Shown: positions 33,690 to 43,060 of the stretch, in pieces
How positions within the stretch are numbered: position 1 is the stretch's first letter
How the letters are laid out: each line of letters starts with the position of its first letter
Assembly: GCA_002350105.1 (NCBI GenBank)
Contig: DEDT01000023.1
Coordinates: forward strand, 5,352-67,936
Origin: Selenomonadaceae bacterium UBA2897
Lineage (GTDB): Bacteria > Bacillota > Negativicutes > Selenomonadales > Selenomonadaceae
Reading direction: 5' to 3'
DNA: 62,585 nucleotides
Notes under the pieces: generated by a model
Database searches by the model: none
The model's input: the letters and a program-made list of their open reading frames with translations, nothing else
What the model was told of the DNA's origin: nothing
Position numbers and translations under genes: made by a program

Positions 33690-35594
33690 ATGAATTGGGA
33701 ACAGAAGCAAAAACTTATCCGTATTCTGCTGGCCGCCGTGCTGCTGCTCGTCATCAGTCAGCTGCCGCTGCATGGCGTGCCGCGCCTGCTGGCCTATCTC
33801 GCACCCTATCTGCTCGTGGGCTATGGTGTGCTGCGGGAGGCGGCGGAGGGCCTCATGCATCGGGAGCCCTTTGACGAAAACCTGCTCATGGCCGTGGCGA
33901 CCCTCGGTGCGCTGGCACTGGCCATCTACGAGGACGGCGACTACAACGAGGCCATCGCGGTCATGCTCTTCTATCAGGTGGGGGAGTTGTTTGAGTCCTA
34001 CGCCGTGGGCAAGAGCCGCCGCGACATTACAAGCCTCATGGATATCCGCCCCGACTACGCGAATATCGAGCGGGAGGGCAGGCTCGTGCAGGTAGCCCCT
34101 GATGCCGTGGCGGTCGGCACGACCATCGTCGTACAGCCGGGCGAGAAGGTGCCGCTGGACGGTGTCATCACGGAGGGGACGTCGCAGCTCGATACCGTGG
34201 CGCTCACGGGCGAGAGCGTGCCGCGCACCGTACATGCAGGCGACGAGGCGCTGAGCGGATGCATCAATGCGAGCGGCCTGCTGCGCATCCGCACGACCAA
34301 GGCCTTCGGCGCGTCCACGGCCTCGAAGATCCTGCGGCTCGTGGAGGCGGCCGGCTCGCGCAAGGCGCAGGCGGAGAACTTCATCACCCGTTTTGCCCGC
34401 ATCTATACGCCGGTGGTCGTCTATGCGGCCATCGCGCTGGCCATCCTGCCACCGCTCGTGCGTATGGGTGTCATGGGCGTGCCTGCTGAGTGGGGCACCT
34501 GGGTCTACCGCGCGCTGACCTTCCTCGTGATCAGCTGCCCCTGTGCGCTCGTCATCAGCATCCCGCTCTCGTTCTTCGCGGGCCTCGGCGGCGCGAGTCG
34601 TCAGGGCGTACTCATCAAGGGCGCAAATTACCTCGAGATGCTGGCCAATACGGATACCTTTGTCTTCGACAAGACGGGCACGCTGACCAAGGGGGTGTTC
34701 CAGGTCACGGACTTGCATCCGGAGATGATCGAGGAAAGGGAACTGCTGCATCTCGCGGCCCATGTCGAGCGGTTCTCAAAGCACCCCATTGCACTTTCGC
34801 TCAAGCAGGCTTTCCAGCACGAGGACGATGGCTGCGAGGTCAGCGAGGTGCAGGAGATCGCCGGACAGGGCGTCACGGCGCTGGTCAACGGCCGCCGCGT
34901 GGCCGTGGGCAATGCGAAGCTCATGGAGGCCGTGGGTGCCAAGTGGCATCCCTGCGAGAAGAAGGGCACCATCGTGCACGTGGCCATGGATGGCAGCTAT
35001 ATCGGCCATATCGTGATCGCGGACGTGGTCAAGGAGCATGCGGCGGAGGCTATCGCGGCCCTGCACCGGGGCGGGGCGCGCCGCACGGTCATGCTCACGG
35101 GCGACAGCCGCGAGGCGGCGGAGGATGTGGCCGCACAGCTGGGCATCGATACGGTCTGCAGCGAGCTGCTGCCCGCCGATAAGGTGGCCAAGGTCGAAGA
35201 AATACTGGCAGAGCAGGAAGCGGGCGGCAGGCACAAGCTCGCTTTCGTGGGCGATGGCATCAACGACGCCCCCGTGCTCGCGCGTGCCGACGTCGGCGTG
35301 GCCATGGGCGCTATGGGCTCCGATGCGGCCATTGAGGCGGCGGACGTCGTGCTCATGGACGATGACCCCGCGAAACTGCCTGTGGCCCGACGCATCGCGC
35401 GCAAGACCATGCGCATCGTGAATCAGAACATCTGGGGCTCCATCGGTATCAAAGTGCTGGTACTGGTGTTGAGCGCCGTAGGCCTTGCGAACATGTGGGC
35501 CGCCATCTTTGCTGATGTCGGTGTCATGGTCATCGCCGTGCTCAACGCAATGCGTGCGCTGCTTAGCAGCGGTCAGTTGCCGGCAAAGGGATGA
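33690..35594 (+). CDS. Heavy-metal-translocating P1B-type ATPase (Zn/Cd/Co type)
   Basis: 634 residues, cytoplasmic-membrane exporter. Visible motifs: TGES (ALTGESVPRT), metal-site helix ISCPCALVISIP (CPC near 283-285), phosphorylation DKTGTLTKG (near 327), SKHPIA (near 363, the HP locus) and GDGINDAPVLARADVG (near 521). There is no N-terminal CxxC or heavy-metal-associated domain; the protein starts directly with transmembrane helices. CPC with the spacing here is consistent with Zn2+/Cd2+/Pb2+ export. AAAGGAGA precedes the ATG, and the operator candidate fits metal induction. Confidence 0.93.
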   Translation: MNWEQKQKLIRILLAAVLLLVISQLPLHGVPRLLAYLAPYLLVGYGVLREAAEGLMHREPFDENLLMAVATLGALALAIYEDGDYNEAIAVMLFYQVGELFESYAVGKSRRDITSLMDIRPDYANIEREGRLVQVAPDAVAVGTTIVVQPGEKVPLDGVITEGTSQLDTVALTGESVPRTVHAGDEALSGCINASGLLRIRTTKAFGASTASKILRLVEAAGSRKAQAENFITRFARIYTPVVVYAAIALAILPPLVRMGVMGVPAEWGTWVYRALTFLVISCPCALVISIPLSFFAGLGGASRQGVLIKGANYLEMLANTDTFVFDKTGTLTKGVFQVTDLHPEMIEERELLHLAAHVERFSKHPIALSLKQAFQHEDDGCEVSEVQEIAGQGVTALVNGRRVAVGNAKLMEAVGAKWHPCEKKGTIVHVAMDGSYIGHIVIADVVKEHAAEAIAALHRGGARRTVMLTGDSREAAEDVAAQLGIDTVCSELLPADKVAKVEEILAEQEAGGRHKLAFVGDGINDAPVLARADVGVAMGAMGSDAAIEAADVVLMDDDPAKLPVARRIARKTMRIVNQNIWGSIGIKVLVLVLSAVGLANMWAAIFADVGVMVIAVLNAMRALLSSGQLPAKG

Positions 35595-35764
35595 TAGCCC
35601 CGCTGCGGGTCAGATTTTCAGGGAGGATTTTCCCTTGTTTTTATGCGGGAAGGCGGTGGCTTTTCCGCATTTTTTAAACGAAACCTCCTTTCTTTTTCCA
35701 GTTGGAATGACTAGAATAGAGATAGAAAGAATGGCAGACTATCCTTCAGAAAGGATGATGAGAT

Positions 35765-36628
35765 ATGAGTATCATGCTTAACAGCGTCAATCAGTCCCTG
35801 CATACGTATCGCAATAACAGTACGGCGTCCAGCGACAGTATCCGAAAAATAGCTTCCGGCTCGAAATACCCGGGTGCGGCCTACGGCCCCGCCAGCTATG
35901 CGATTCTCCAGCGCACCTATTCCCGCATCGGGGCGGTGCAGCAGGCCAATGCCAATGCGCAGAACAGCAACGCCATGCTCTCCACGGCGGCTGCGGCGGC
36001 CGGCAATACGGTGGATATGCTCTCGAGCCTGCGCTCCAACATCCTGGAGGCCGCCAATGGCACGAATGCGGGCAGTGACCTCTCGGCCCTGCAGAAGAGT
36101 GTCGACCAGACCATCGCGGGCCTCGATGACAATGTCGCCTCGGCGACCTACAATGGCATGCGTCTGCTCGACGGCAGCAAGACCACGACGGTGCAGAGTG
36201 TCGACGGCTACACGAATATCCAGCTCGGCGACCTCACGTCCCAGGGCCTCGGTCTCACGGACAATAGCGGCAAGAGCACGATCAACCTGACGGACACGAG
36301 CTCCCTCGGCGATGCGCTGGACAAGGTGGACAGCGCGCTGAACAAGGCACTCGATCAGGCCACGACGCTCGGCGCAGCCCAGCAGGGCCTCAACTATCAG
36401 TCGGCGAACCTCACGACGCAGCAGGAGAACCTCCTGGCCTCGGCGAGCACGGACGGCGATACGGACATCGCGGCGGAAGCCACAAAGAAAGCTACGTCGG
36501 ATACGCTCGGCCAGACGGCGCTCTGGGCTATCAAGCAGGGGTTGCAGAACTTCAACCAGCAGACGATGGGCGCACTGGGCGGCATCAACAACCACAGCCG
36601 CGGCGCTGCACTGAAGATGCTGATGTAA
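35765..36628 (+). CDS. Orphan flagellin-like protein
   Basis: 287 residues. The N-terminal third follows the flagellin D0/D1 pattern (LNSVNQSLHTYRNNSTASSDSIRKIASGS, then AQNSNAMLSTAAAAAGNTVDMLSSLRSNILEAANGTNAGSD, in pieces), ending DNVASATYNGMRLLDG. The C-terminal helix region (LDKVDSALNKALDQATTLGAAQQGLN ... LGQTALWAIKQGLQNFNQQ) matches the flagellin C-terminus. The central variable domain is very short. No other flagellar gene and no sigma-28 promoter is visible. Either a secreted minor flagellin, or a relic or repurposed filament-like protein in a non-motile lineage. Confidence 0.75.
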   Translation: MSIMLNSVNQSLHTYRNNSTASSDSIRKIASGSKYPGAAYGPASYAILQRTYSRIGAVQQANANAQNSNAMLSTAAAAAGNTVDMLSSLRSNILEAANGTNAGSDLSALQKSVDQTIAGLDDNVASATYNGMRLLDGSKTTTVQSVDGYTNIQLGDLTSQGLGLTDNSGKSTINLTDTSSLGDALDKVDSALNKALDQATTLGAAQQGLNYQSANLTTQQENLLASASTDGDTDIAAEATKKATSDTLGQTALWAIKQGLQNFNQQTMGALGGINNHSRGAALKMLM

Positions 36629-36647
36629 GTGTCCCGCAAAACAGGAT

Positions 36648-36694
36648 AAAAAGGCACGTCACTGGCGAATCGTTTCGCTGGTGACGTGCTTTTT
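36648..36694 (+). terminator. Terminator after the flagellin-like gene
   Basis: AAGGCACGTCACTGGCGAA pairs with TTCGCTGGTGACGTGCTTT, followed by TTT. A long, nearly perfect stem, which could also end the convergent AraC-family gene. Confidence 0.88.
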
Positions 36695-36710
36695 GCGTTG
36701 CGGGAAATGC

Positions 36711-37622
36711 TCAGGTGCGATGTTCGCGGTAGGCCTGTGGCGTACAATGGTAGCGGCGGCGGAAGGCGCGGCTGAAGGTGGAGTAGTCGCGGAAACCGCA
36801 GAGCGCGCTGATGGCCGTGATGGGCTGCTCGCTCTGGCCGAGCAGGTCGGCGGCGCGCAGCAGGCGCTTGTCCTGCACGTACTGGTGCAGGCTGTAGCCC
36901 GTCTCCGCCTTGAACTTATGCATGAGGTAGGACGTGCTGAGATAGCTGGCCTTCGCGATGCTGGCCACGCTGAGGTCCTCGCCGAGGTGAGCAGCGATGT
37001 GCTCGAGCACCTGCTGGATTTTCGCGTCGCTGTGCTTCGCGGCGAGGTCGGCCAGCTCGTGGCCCTGCAGCGAGCGGTTGATGAGGATGAGGAATTCGAC
37101 GAAGAGAATCTGCGTGTAGAGGTCGTTGGCAAAGCCATCCTCCTGTGCGGTGCGGGCGAGCTTGTCGATGTGGAAGAGCAGGTCGTGGCTGCGCTCGGCG
37201 GCCTGATGACGCACGCTGGCCCCCCGGGTGAAGCAGGCCGCGAGGTCAGTACCCTGCTTGTCCTCGGCCGACCAGTGCGCGAGGAAGGCGGGCGCGACGT
37301 AGATCACGATGCGTCCGTAGCCGCTGCCATCGTAGTGGAAGACGGGGCGGTGGATGGCGCCCGCGGGCACGAAGATGAGGTCGTGGGGCTGCAGGTGCCA
37401 GGTGCGGCCCTCGATGATGTAGTCCACGTTGCCACTGAGGAAGAAGATGATCTTGTGGAAGTCGTGGTAGTGAAAGCTCACGGGCAGAGGCGCTTCGTCC
37501 TGCAGGCGGAAGACGCGGTAGCCGCTGTGCAGGTAGCCGCGCTTCAGCGACTGCTCGTAGTTTCCCATATAGGCGTTGTAGGCGCGGTCTGTGGCCGCGC
37601 GCTTGCGCTGTTGTTCATCCAT
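36711..37622 (-). CDS. AraC-family transcriptional regulator with cupin sensor
   Basis: 303 residues. N-terminal AraC-type cupin (PVSFHYHDFHKIIFFLSG, WHLQPHDLIFVPAGAIH) and C-terminal double HTH (LSVASIAKASYLSTSYLMHKFK, ITAISALCGFRDYSTFSRAFRRRY). The cupin points to a small sugar or similar ligand. ATG 37622 is chosen because AAAAGGAG precedes it; a GTG at 37652 lies upstream of that site. No adjacent sugar gene, so the target is unknown. Confidence 0.87.
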   Translation of the reverse strand: MDEQQRKRAATDRAYNAYMGNYEQSLKRGYLHSGYRVFRLQDEAPLPVSFHYHDFHKIIFFLSGNVDYIIEGRTWHLQPHDLIFVPAGAIHRPVFHYDGSGYGRIVIYVAPAFLAHWSAEDKQGTDLAACFTRGASVRHQAAERSHDLLFHIDKLARTAQEDGFANDLYTQILFVEFLILINRSLQGHELADLAAKHSDAKIQQVLEHIAAHLGEDLSVASIAKASYLSTSYLMHKFKAETGYSLHQYVQDKRLLRAADLLGQSEQPITAISALCGFRDYSTFSRAFRRRYHCTPQAYREHRT

Positions 37623-37743
37623 GTGCCTGCTCCTTTTCCGGGGTGTATCCACCCATTTGCCCTTTGTTTGTTTCTATTGCCATCATACAGCATTTTTTGC
37701 AATATGTTAAGCAGATTATGTTATTTCCTGTCCTGAGCGTCCC

Positions 37744-37752
37744 TGCTATAAT
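37744..37752 (+). promoter_or_regulatory. Extended -10 promoter of the DapF-like gene
   Basis: TGCTATAAT with no clear -35 box, about 80 bases before the start codon. Confidence 0.5.
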
Positions 37753-37829
37753 AAGCACAACGAGTTGAGAGAGAAGCGGGGCGTGCCAAGGGCACGGCAC
37801 CGCAGTGAATAGCCCCGGCGGGCAGAAAG

Positions 37830-38171
37830 ATGGTGACCGGCATGTTCAGCGCAAAGATTTACCACATGGAGCAGCAGGAAATTTTGGTACTCGATGGCAC
37901 GCAGGGCTTCCTGCCTGGCACGGCCGCCATTCAGCGCATCTGCAGCCGCGGCCTCGGCGTTGGCCTGGATCGCGTGATCATTTTCACGGGCACGGAGCAG
38001 CATCCTTCCTTCCGCGCCTATACGACGGACGGCGTGGAGACAGAGCTGACCGCCGCTGACATGCGTGTGCTTGCCCGCAGCCAGTACGATATCGAGGTGC
38101 GTTTCACGAACTATTTCATCGGCGTGCTGCGCGAGCTCGATGCCGCTGCAGAGGAGCAGGCCACGGCCTGA
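37830..38171 (+). CDS. Small protein resembling the N-terminal lobe of diaminopimelate epimerase
   Basis: 113 residues. FSAKIYHMEQQEILVLDG aligns with the DapF start (FTKM-GLGNDFIVIDG). RICSRGLGVGLDRVIIF aligns with RxCDRxFGIGADGLLL, and YTTDGVETELTAADMRVLAR with NADGSEAEMCGNGIRCFAR. The catalytic CGNG becomes TAAD, so the active-site cysteine is absent and the second lobe is missing. It is therefore not an epimerase. It could be a regulator, a binding protein or a domesticated fragment. Start ATG 37830 or 37842; the homology begins at about the second one. Confidence 0.5.
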   Translation: MVTGMFSAKIYHMEQQEILVLDGTQGFLPGTAAIQRICSRGLGVGLDRVIIFTGTEQHPSFRAYTTDGVETELTAADMRVLARSQYDIEVRFTNYFIGVLRELDAAAEEQATA

Positions 38172-38298
38172 AAGCCGGACAAAGCATAATCAGAGGGCGC
38201 CGCAGGGCGTCTTTTTTCGTGCCCATATAGCGTGAAAGGCGGTATCGCTGTATAATGAAAAGCAGCAGGGACATGTGATAAAAGGAAGGAGCAGGGCT

Positions 38299-38607
38299 AT
38301 GCCGAAGGTGACGCGGGAGGATATCCCAAACTGGTTCCAGAAGAAAACGAGCTTTGACGTCGATATCCAGGAGCTGCAGCGGGCGGCGGAGCTTGACCAC
38401 ATCGCCTGCGCCGACGAGCCCATGAAGCTCATGCGCAAGCTCTGGGGGCTCGGCCCGCGCGAAATGGAGCGCCTCCTCGGTGCCCCTGCCCGCACGGTGG
38501 ATCAATGGTACGCCACCAGGACCTCGCGCCCGCCCTCCTGGGTCATCCGCCTCGTCGTGGAAAAGGCCGCCCAGTGGCACGCAAAGCGTGTGGAAAAAGG
38601 AATATGA
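38299..38607 (+). CDS. Small helix-turn-helix protein
   Basis: 102 residues. A helical protein whose middle (LMRKLWGLGPREMERLLGAP, ARTVDQWYATRTSRPPSWV) has the shape of an HTH like those in Xre-like or phage-type DNA-binding proteins. AAGGAAGGA (38282-38290) precedes ATG 38299. It is 127 bases after the DapF-like gene and followed by a bidirectional terminator. Target and function unknown. Confidence 0.65.
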   Translation: MPKVTREDIPNWFQKKTSFDVDIQELQRAAELDHIACADEPMKLMRKLWGLGPREMERLLGAPARTVDQWYATRTSRPPSWVIRLVVEKAAQWHAKRVEKGI

Positions 38608-38615
38608 AGCATACG

Positions 38616-38654
38616 AAAAGGAAGCAGCCTCGCGGTGAAGCTGCTTCCTTTTTG
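38616..38654. terminator. Bidirectional terminator between the HTH gene and accC
   Basis: AAAAGGAAGCAGC (38616-38628) pairs with GCTGCTTCCTTTT (38640-38652). Confidence 0.9.
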
Positions 38655-38664
38655 CTATATGTGC

Positions 38665-39999
38665 TTATGCCTCGTAAGTCGGCAGGCGTTTTTTGATGAA
38701 CTGGGTGTCGATGTTGCCCGTGCAGAACATCGGGTCGTTCAGGATGTGCTGGTGCAGCGAGATCGTCGTCTTGACGCCTTCAATGCGGAACTCGCTCAGC
38801 GCGCGGTTCATGATCTTGATCGCGTCGCCGCGGTTGCGGCCGTGCACGATGAGCTTCGCGATCATGGAGTCGTAGTAGGGCTGGATCGCGAGGCCGGCCG
38901 TCACGCCGCTGTCGAAACGTACGCGCGGGCCGCTCGGCTCATGCAGGAAGGAGATGTCGCCGGGGGAGGGCATGAAGTTATTGTCCGGATCCTCGGCATT
39001 GATGCGGCATTCGATGGCATGGCCCGTGAAGTGCACGTCCTTTTGCGTGAAGTCCAGCGGCTCGCCCGCGGCGATGCGAATCTGCGTGCGCACGAGATCG
39101 ATGCCCGTGACCTCCTCGGTCACGCCGTGCTCCACCTGGATGCGCGGGTTGATCTCCATGAAGTAGAACTGGTTGTTCGAGAGGTCGAGCAGGAATTCGA
39201 CAGTACCGATGTTGGAGTAGTGGACACTCTTGGCGGCCTTGATGCCCAGCTGACCGACGTACTCGCGCATCTCCGGCGTGAGGGCGACGGAAGGGGACTC
39301 CTCTAAGAGTTTCTGGTTGCGGCGCTGGATGGAGCACTCGCGCTCGCCGAGATGCAGCACTTCGCCGTAGTTGTCTGCGACAATCTGCACCTCGATGTGG
39401 CGGGAGCGCTCGATGTAGTGCTCGAAGTAGTAGCGCACCTGCTTGACGTCGATGATTTCGAGGGCCTTTTTCAGCTCTGTCTCATCGTGGGCCACGAACA
39501 TGCCCTTGCCGCCGCCGCCTGCGACCGGCTTCAGGATGACCGGGTAGGTGACCTCTTTGGCCTTGGCGATGGCGTCCTCGTTGTCCGTGAGCGGCGTGCT
39601 GCCCGGGGACATCGGGATGCCGGAGGGCACCATGGAGGCGCGGGCAGCATCCTTGTCGCCGACGAGGCGGATGGTCTCGGGGTTCGGGCCGATCCAGGTG
39701 ATGCCAGCCTCGGTCACGCTCTGGGCGAAGTCCGCATCCTCGGAGAGGAAGCCGTAGCCCGGATGGATGGCGTCGGCCTCGGCAGCGATGGCTGCGTTGA
39801 GTACGTTCTCTTTGTTCAGGTAGCTGTCTGTCGCATCTTCGGCGCCGACGCGCACGGACATGTCGGCCAGCTGTACGTGCAGGGCATCGGCGTCGGCATC
39901 GGAGTAGATGGCGACGGTCTCAATGCCCAGTTCCTGGCAGGCACGGATGACACGCACGGCGATTTCGCCGCGGTTGGCAATCAGCACACGTTTAAACAT
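38665..39999 (-). CDS. accC: Acetyl-CoA carboxylase, biotin carboxylase subunit AccC
   Basis: 444 residues, ATP-grasp enzyme that carboxylates biotin on AccB with bicarbonate and ATP. N-terminus MFKRVLIANRGEIAVRVIRA, ATP-binding GGGGKGMF (PVAGGGGKGMFVAHDE), HIEVQIVADNYG and catalytic ERECSIQRRNQKLLEESPS. EINPRIQVEHGVTEEVTGID is in the active-site lid. Full length. AGGAGG precedes the ATG. accB and the carboxyltransferase genes are not adjacent, so it could also serve another biotin enzyme. Confidence 0.95.
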   Translation of the reverse strand: MFKRVLIANRGEIAVRVIRACQELGIETVAIYSDADADALHVQLADMSVRVGAEDATDSYLNKENVLNAAIAAEADAIHPGYGFLSEDADFAQSVTEAGITWIGPNPETIRLVGDKDAARASMVPSGIPMSPGSTPLTDNEDAIAKAKEVTYPVILKPVAGGGGKGMFVAHDETELKKALEIIDVKQVRYYFEHYIERSRHIEVQIVADNYGEVLHLGERECSIQRRNQKLLEESPSVALTPEMREYVGQLGIKAAKSVHYSNIGTVEFLLDLSNNQFYFMEINPRIQVEHGVTEEVTGIDLVRTQIRIAAGEPLDFTQKDVHFTGHAIECRINAEDPDNNFMPSPGDISFLHEPSGPRVRFDSGVTAGLAIQPYYDSMIAKLIVHGRNRGDAIKIMNRALSEFRIEGVKTTISLHQHILNDPMFCTGNIDTQFIKKRLPTYEA

Positions 40000-40146
40000 C
40001 GTGTTATTCCTCCTAAAAAGGTATGTTCATTCTTATTTTCACGCTGAGAGCAGATTTTATTACCTGCTGCTAAATACCTGTAGCTAGAGTACCATCTTTT
40101 ACAGGGAAAGTCAACTCATCCCCTCCCTGCAAAATGGCTGTATTCA

Positions 40147-40155
40147 TGCTATAAT
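40147..40155 (+). promoter_or_regulatory. Extended -10 promoter of uvrC
   Basis: TGCTATAAT, 26 bases before the start codon; weak -35 region. Confidence 0.55.
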
Positions 40156-40181
40156 GGGACAAAGTAAAGGAGGTGCGCCTA

Positions 40182-42023
40182 ATGACGGATATGGTTGCGG
40201 AGAAGCTGAAGCTGCTGCCGGACTCGCCCGGCGTCTACATCATGAAGAACGCGCAGGGTAAGATCATCTACGTGGGCAAGGCTATCGTGCTGAAGAACCG
40301 CGTGCGGCAATATTTCCAGCACAACAAGCAGCATACGGCCAAGGTGCGGGCTATGGTCTCGCATATCGCGGACTTCGAGATCATCATGACGCACTCGGAG
40401 GTTGAGGCGCTGATTCTTGAGTGCAACCTCATCAAGAAGCACCGACCGCACTACAATATCGCGCTCAAGGACGACAAGAGCTATCCCTACGTCAAGGTCA
40501 CGGTGCAGGAGGATTTCCCGCGCGTTTTCCTCACGCACCGCGTGCTGAAGGATGGCGCACGCTACTTCGGCCCCTACACGAACGTCACGGCCGTGCACCA
40601 GAGCCTGAAGCTGCTGCGGCGGCTGTTCCCGCTGCGCACGTGCAAGCGCCTGCAGGAGCGTCCCTGTCTCGAGTACCATATCCGTCGCTGCCTCGCGCCC
40701 TGCGTGGGCAAGGTGGATAAGGCGGAATACGACGCGATGATCCGCGCGGTGCTGCTCTTTCTGGAGGGGCGCACGGAGGACGTGGAGAAAGAACTGCGCT
40801 ACCGCATGGAAAAGGCGGCGGAGGCGTATCACTTCGAGCTGGCGGCGCGCCTGCGCGACCAGCTGCTGGCTGTGCAGAAAGTGGCGGAGAAGCAGAACAT
40901 CGTGACGGGTGCGGGCGACCAGGACGCCATCGGCATGGCACGGGACAACCTCGGCGTCTGCGTGCAGGTTTTCTTCATCCGCAGCGGCAAGATGCTCGGG
41001 CGCGAGCACTTCCTCCTGGGCGGTAGCGAGGACGAGTCCGATGCGGCCATCCTAACAGCTTTCCTGCAGCAGTATTACCACCGCGCGACCTTTGTGCCGC
41101 GGGAGGTGCTGCTGCCTCTGGAGCTGGCACCGGAGGATACGCAGCTCCTGGAGACCTTCCTCACGGAGAAAAAGCACGGCTCCAAGGTGCACCTGCTCTG
41201 TCCGCAGCGCGGCACGAAGAAGGACATCGTGGCCATGGCGGCGGGCAACGCGCAGAAATATCTCGCCGACGAGGCCGTGAAGATGCAGCAGGCCGACGCG
41301 CGTACTCTGGGCGCTGTCGAAGAGCTCGGTAAGTACCTCGGCCTCAGAAAGCCGCCCATGCGCATGGAGTGCTTCGATATCTCGCACAATCAGGGCTCGG
41401 AGACTGTGGCCTCCATGGTGGTTTTCGAGGGCGGCCTGCCGAAGAAGTCCGACTACCGCCGTTTCAAGCTGCATACGACGGAGGGCAAGCCCGACGACTT
41501 CCTCTCCATGCGCGAGGTCACGACGCGGCGCTACGTCGGCCTGCCGGAGGAGGAGCTGCCCGACCTCATCGTCATCGATGGCGGCAAGGGTCAGCTCTCC
41601 TCGGCCCTCGAAATCATTCGCGGCGCGGGCCATCACATGGACGTGCCGGTGGTGGGGCTCGCGAAGCAGTTCGAGCTCGTGTTCAAGGAGGGCGAGTCTG
41701 AGCCCGTGGTGCTGCCGCGCCACAGTCAGGCGCTCTATCTCATCCAGCGCATCCGCGATGAGGCGCACCGTTTCGCGATCACGTTCCATCGCAAGCTGCG
41801 TGGTAAGCGCAACCTCGTCTCGGTGCTCGACCATGTCGTGGGCATCGGGCCAAAGCGGCGGCAGGCGCTCTGGCAGCATTTCGGCACGCTGGCGAAGATG
41901 CAGGCGGCGAGCGTGGAGGAGCTGGCGGCCGCCCCCGGCATGAACCAGCCGGCAGCCGAGGCCGTCTATGAATATTTCCTGTCGCAAAAGGCCATCCGTG
42001 CGGGCAAGAAGGCGCAGGATTGA
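40182..42023 (+). CDS. uvrC: Excinuclease ABC subunit C UvrC
   Basis: 613 residues. Nucleotide-excision-repair nuclease. N-terminal GIY-YIG domain (SPGVYIMKNAQGKIIYVGKA), cysteine-rich region FPLRTCKRLQERPCLEYHIRRCLAPCVG (split here: RTCKRLQERPCLEY, RRCLAPCVG) and a UVR motif (about 203-238). The C-terminal RNase H-like nuclease has FDISHNQGSETVASMVVF and VIDGGKGQLSSAL, followed by a (HhH)2 domain (VVGIGPKRRQALWQHFGT). AAGGAGG (40168-40174) selects ATG 40182 over 40173. uvrA/uvrB are not in the window. Confidence 0.97.
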   Translation: MTDMVAEKLKLLPDSPGVYIMKNAQGKIIYVGKAIVLKNRVRQYFQHNKQHTAKVRAMVSHIADFEIIMTHSEVEALILECNLIKKHRPHYNIALKDDKSYPYVKVTVQEDFPRVFLTHRVLKDGARYFGPYTNVTAVHQSLKLLRRLFPLRTCKRLQERPCLEYHIRRCLAPCVGKVDKAEYDAMIRAVLLFLEGRTEDVEKELRYRMEKAAEAYHFELAARLRDQLLAVQKVAEKQNIVTGAGDQDAIGMARDNLGVCVQVFFIRSGKMLGREHFLLGGSEDESDAAILTAFLQQYYHRATFVPREVLLPLELAPEDTQLLETFLTEKKHGSKVHLLCPQRGTKKDIVAMAAGNAQKYLADEAVKMQQADARTLGAVEELGKYLGLRKPPMRMECFDISHNQGSETVASMVVFEGGLPKKSDYRRFKLHTTEGKPDDFLSMREVTTRRYVGLPEEELPDLIVIDGGKGQLSSALEIIRGAGHHMDVPVVGLAKQFELVFKEGESEPVVLPRHSQALYLIQRIRDEAHRFAITFHRKLRGKRNLVSVLDHVVGIGPKRRQALWQHFGTLAKMQAASVEELAAAPGMNQPAAEAVYEYFLSQKAIRAGKKAQD

Positions 42024-42070
42024 GTTTTTGCCCTGCCATATATAGAGAGAAAGCAGCAGAGGTGCTTTTC

Positions 42071-42961
42071 ATGATAGATTTACATACACATTCCACGATA
42101 TCCGATGGCAGCTTTACGCCGGCGGAGCTGGCGCAGCACGCCAAAGACCTGGGGATCCGGGCCTTTGCGCTTACGGACCACGACAACATGGCTGGCTGTG
42201 AGGAGGCCGCGGCGGCCGCGCAGAAGCTGGGCGTGGGCTTTATTGGTGGCATGGAGCTCACGGTCGAGTACATCGGCCATAAGCTGCACGTCGTTTGTCT
42301 CGGCTTCGACCCGGCGCATCCGTCCTTCCGGCTCATCTACCAGCGCGTGCGCGCCATCAAGGAGGGGCGCATCCCCGATATCATCGACTATATCCACGAT
42401 CAGGGCGTGGACATTTCTCTCGCGAAAGTCGAGCCCTTTGCCCACGGCGGCCCCATCGACCGCTACGCGATCATGCGCTACCTCGTTTCGCTGCACCTCT
42501 ACGATCGCGCCCAGCCGCTCTGGGATCATTACCTCGACCCCGCAGCCGTGGCGCTGGGGCTGAACTTCTCTATCACGGCGGAGGAGGCGCTGCCGCTCAT
42601 CAGGGAGGCAGGCGGCGTGACCTCGTTGGCGCATTTCCACAAGACCATCGGCCTCAAGGGACTCACGCGGCAGGAGCAGGAGGCGGCCATCCTGCGCCTG
42701 CACCAGATGGGCCTCGATGGCATGGAGCGCTGGTATCCGAACTACAGCCACGACGACGCGGCTTTCGCGGGCTATATGATCGAGAAATATCATCTGCTGC
42801 CCACGGGCGGCACGGACTTCCACGGCACGAACCGCCCCGGCGTCGAGATGGGCACGGGCATGGACGGCAATATCTGCATCCCCGATGACTTCCTCACGGC
42901 CATCCGCGAAAAATGCGCCGCACGCCGCGAAAAAAATCATGCGGTACAGGAAGGGAAATAA
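42071..42961 (+). CDS. PHP-domain phosphatase, YciV/TrpH (RNase AM)-like
   Basis: 296 residues. Metal-binding PHP motifs: IDLHTHSTISDG (residues 2-13), ALTDHDNMAG, GMELTVEY and the C-terminal TDFHG (GGTDFHGTNRPG). The family includes 3',5'-nucleoside bisphosphate phosphatase / 5'-3' RNase RNase AM (E. coli YciV), which hydrolyses pAp and trims rRNA 5' ends; the specificity here is inferred. ATG 42071 is chosen; the open frame continues upstream to 42020 without support. It is 47 bases after uvrC and probably co-transcribed. Confidence 0.85.
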   Translation: MIDLHTHSTISDGSFTPAELAQHAKDLGIRAFALTDHDNMAGCEEAAAAAQKLGVGFIGGMELTVEYIGHKLHVVCLGFDPAHPSFRLIYQRVRAIKEGRIPDIIDYIHDQGVDISLAKVEPFAHGGPIDRYAIMRYLVSLHLYDRAQPLWDHYLDPAAVALGLNFSITAEEALPLIREAGGVTSLAHFHKTIGLKGLTRQEQEAAILRLHQMGLDGMERWYPNYSHDDAAFAGYMIEKYHLLPTGGTDFHGTNRPGVEMGTGMDGNICIPDDFLTAIREKCAARREKNHAVQEGK

Positions 42962-43060
42962 GCGTCCGTGACGAATATAACAGCAGAGACATCCGGAAAA
43001 GGGTGCCATGAACATGGAGCTGACGTGCTCAGAAAGCAGTGCGTGAAGGAGGGCTTAACG

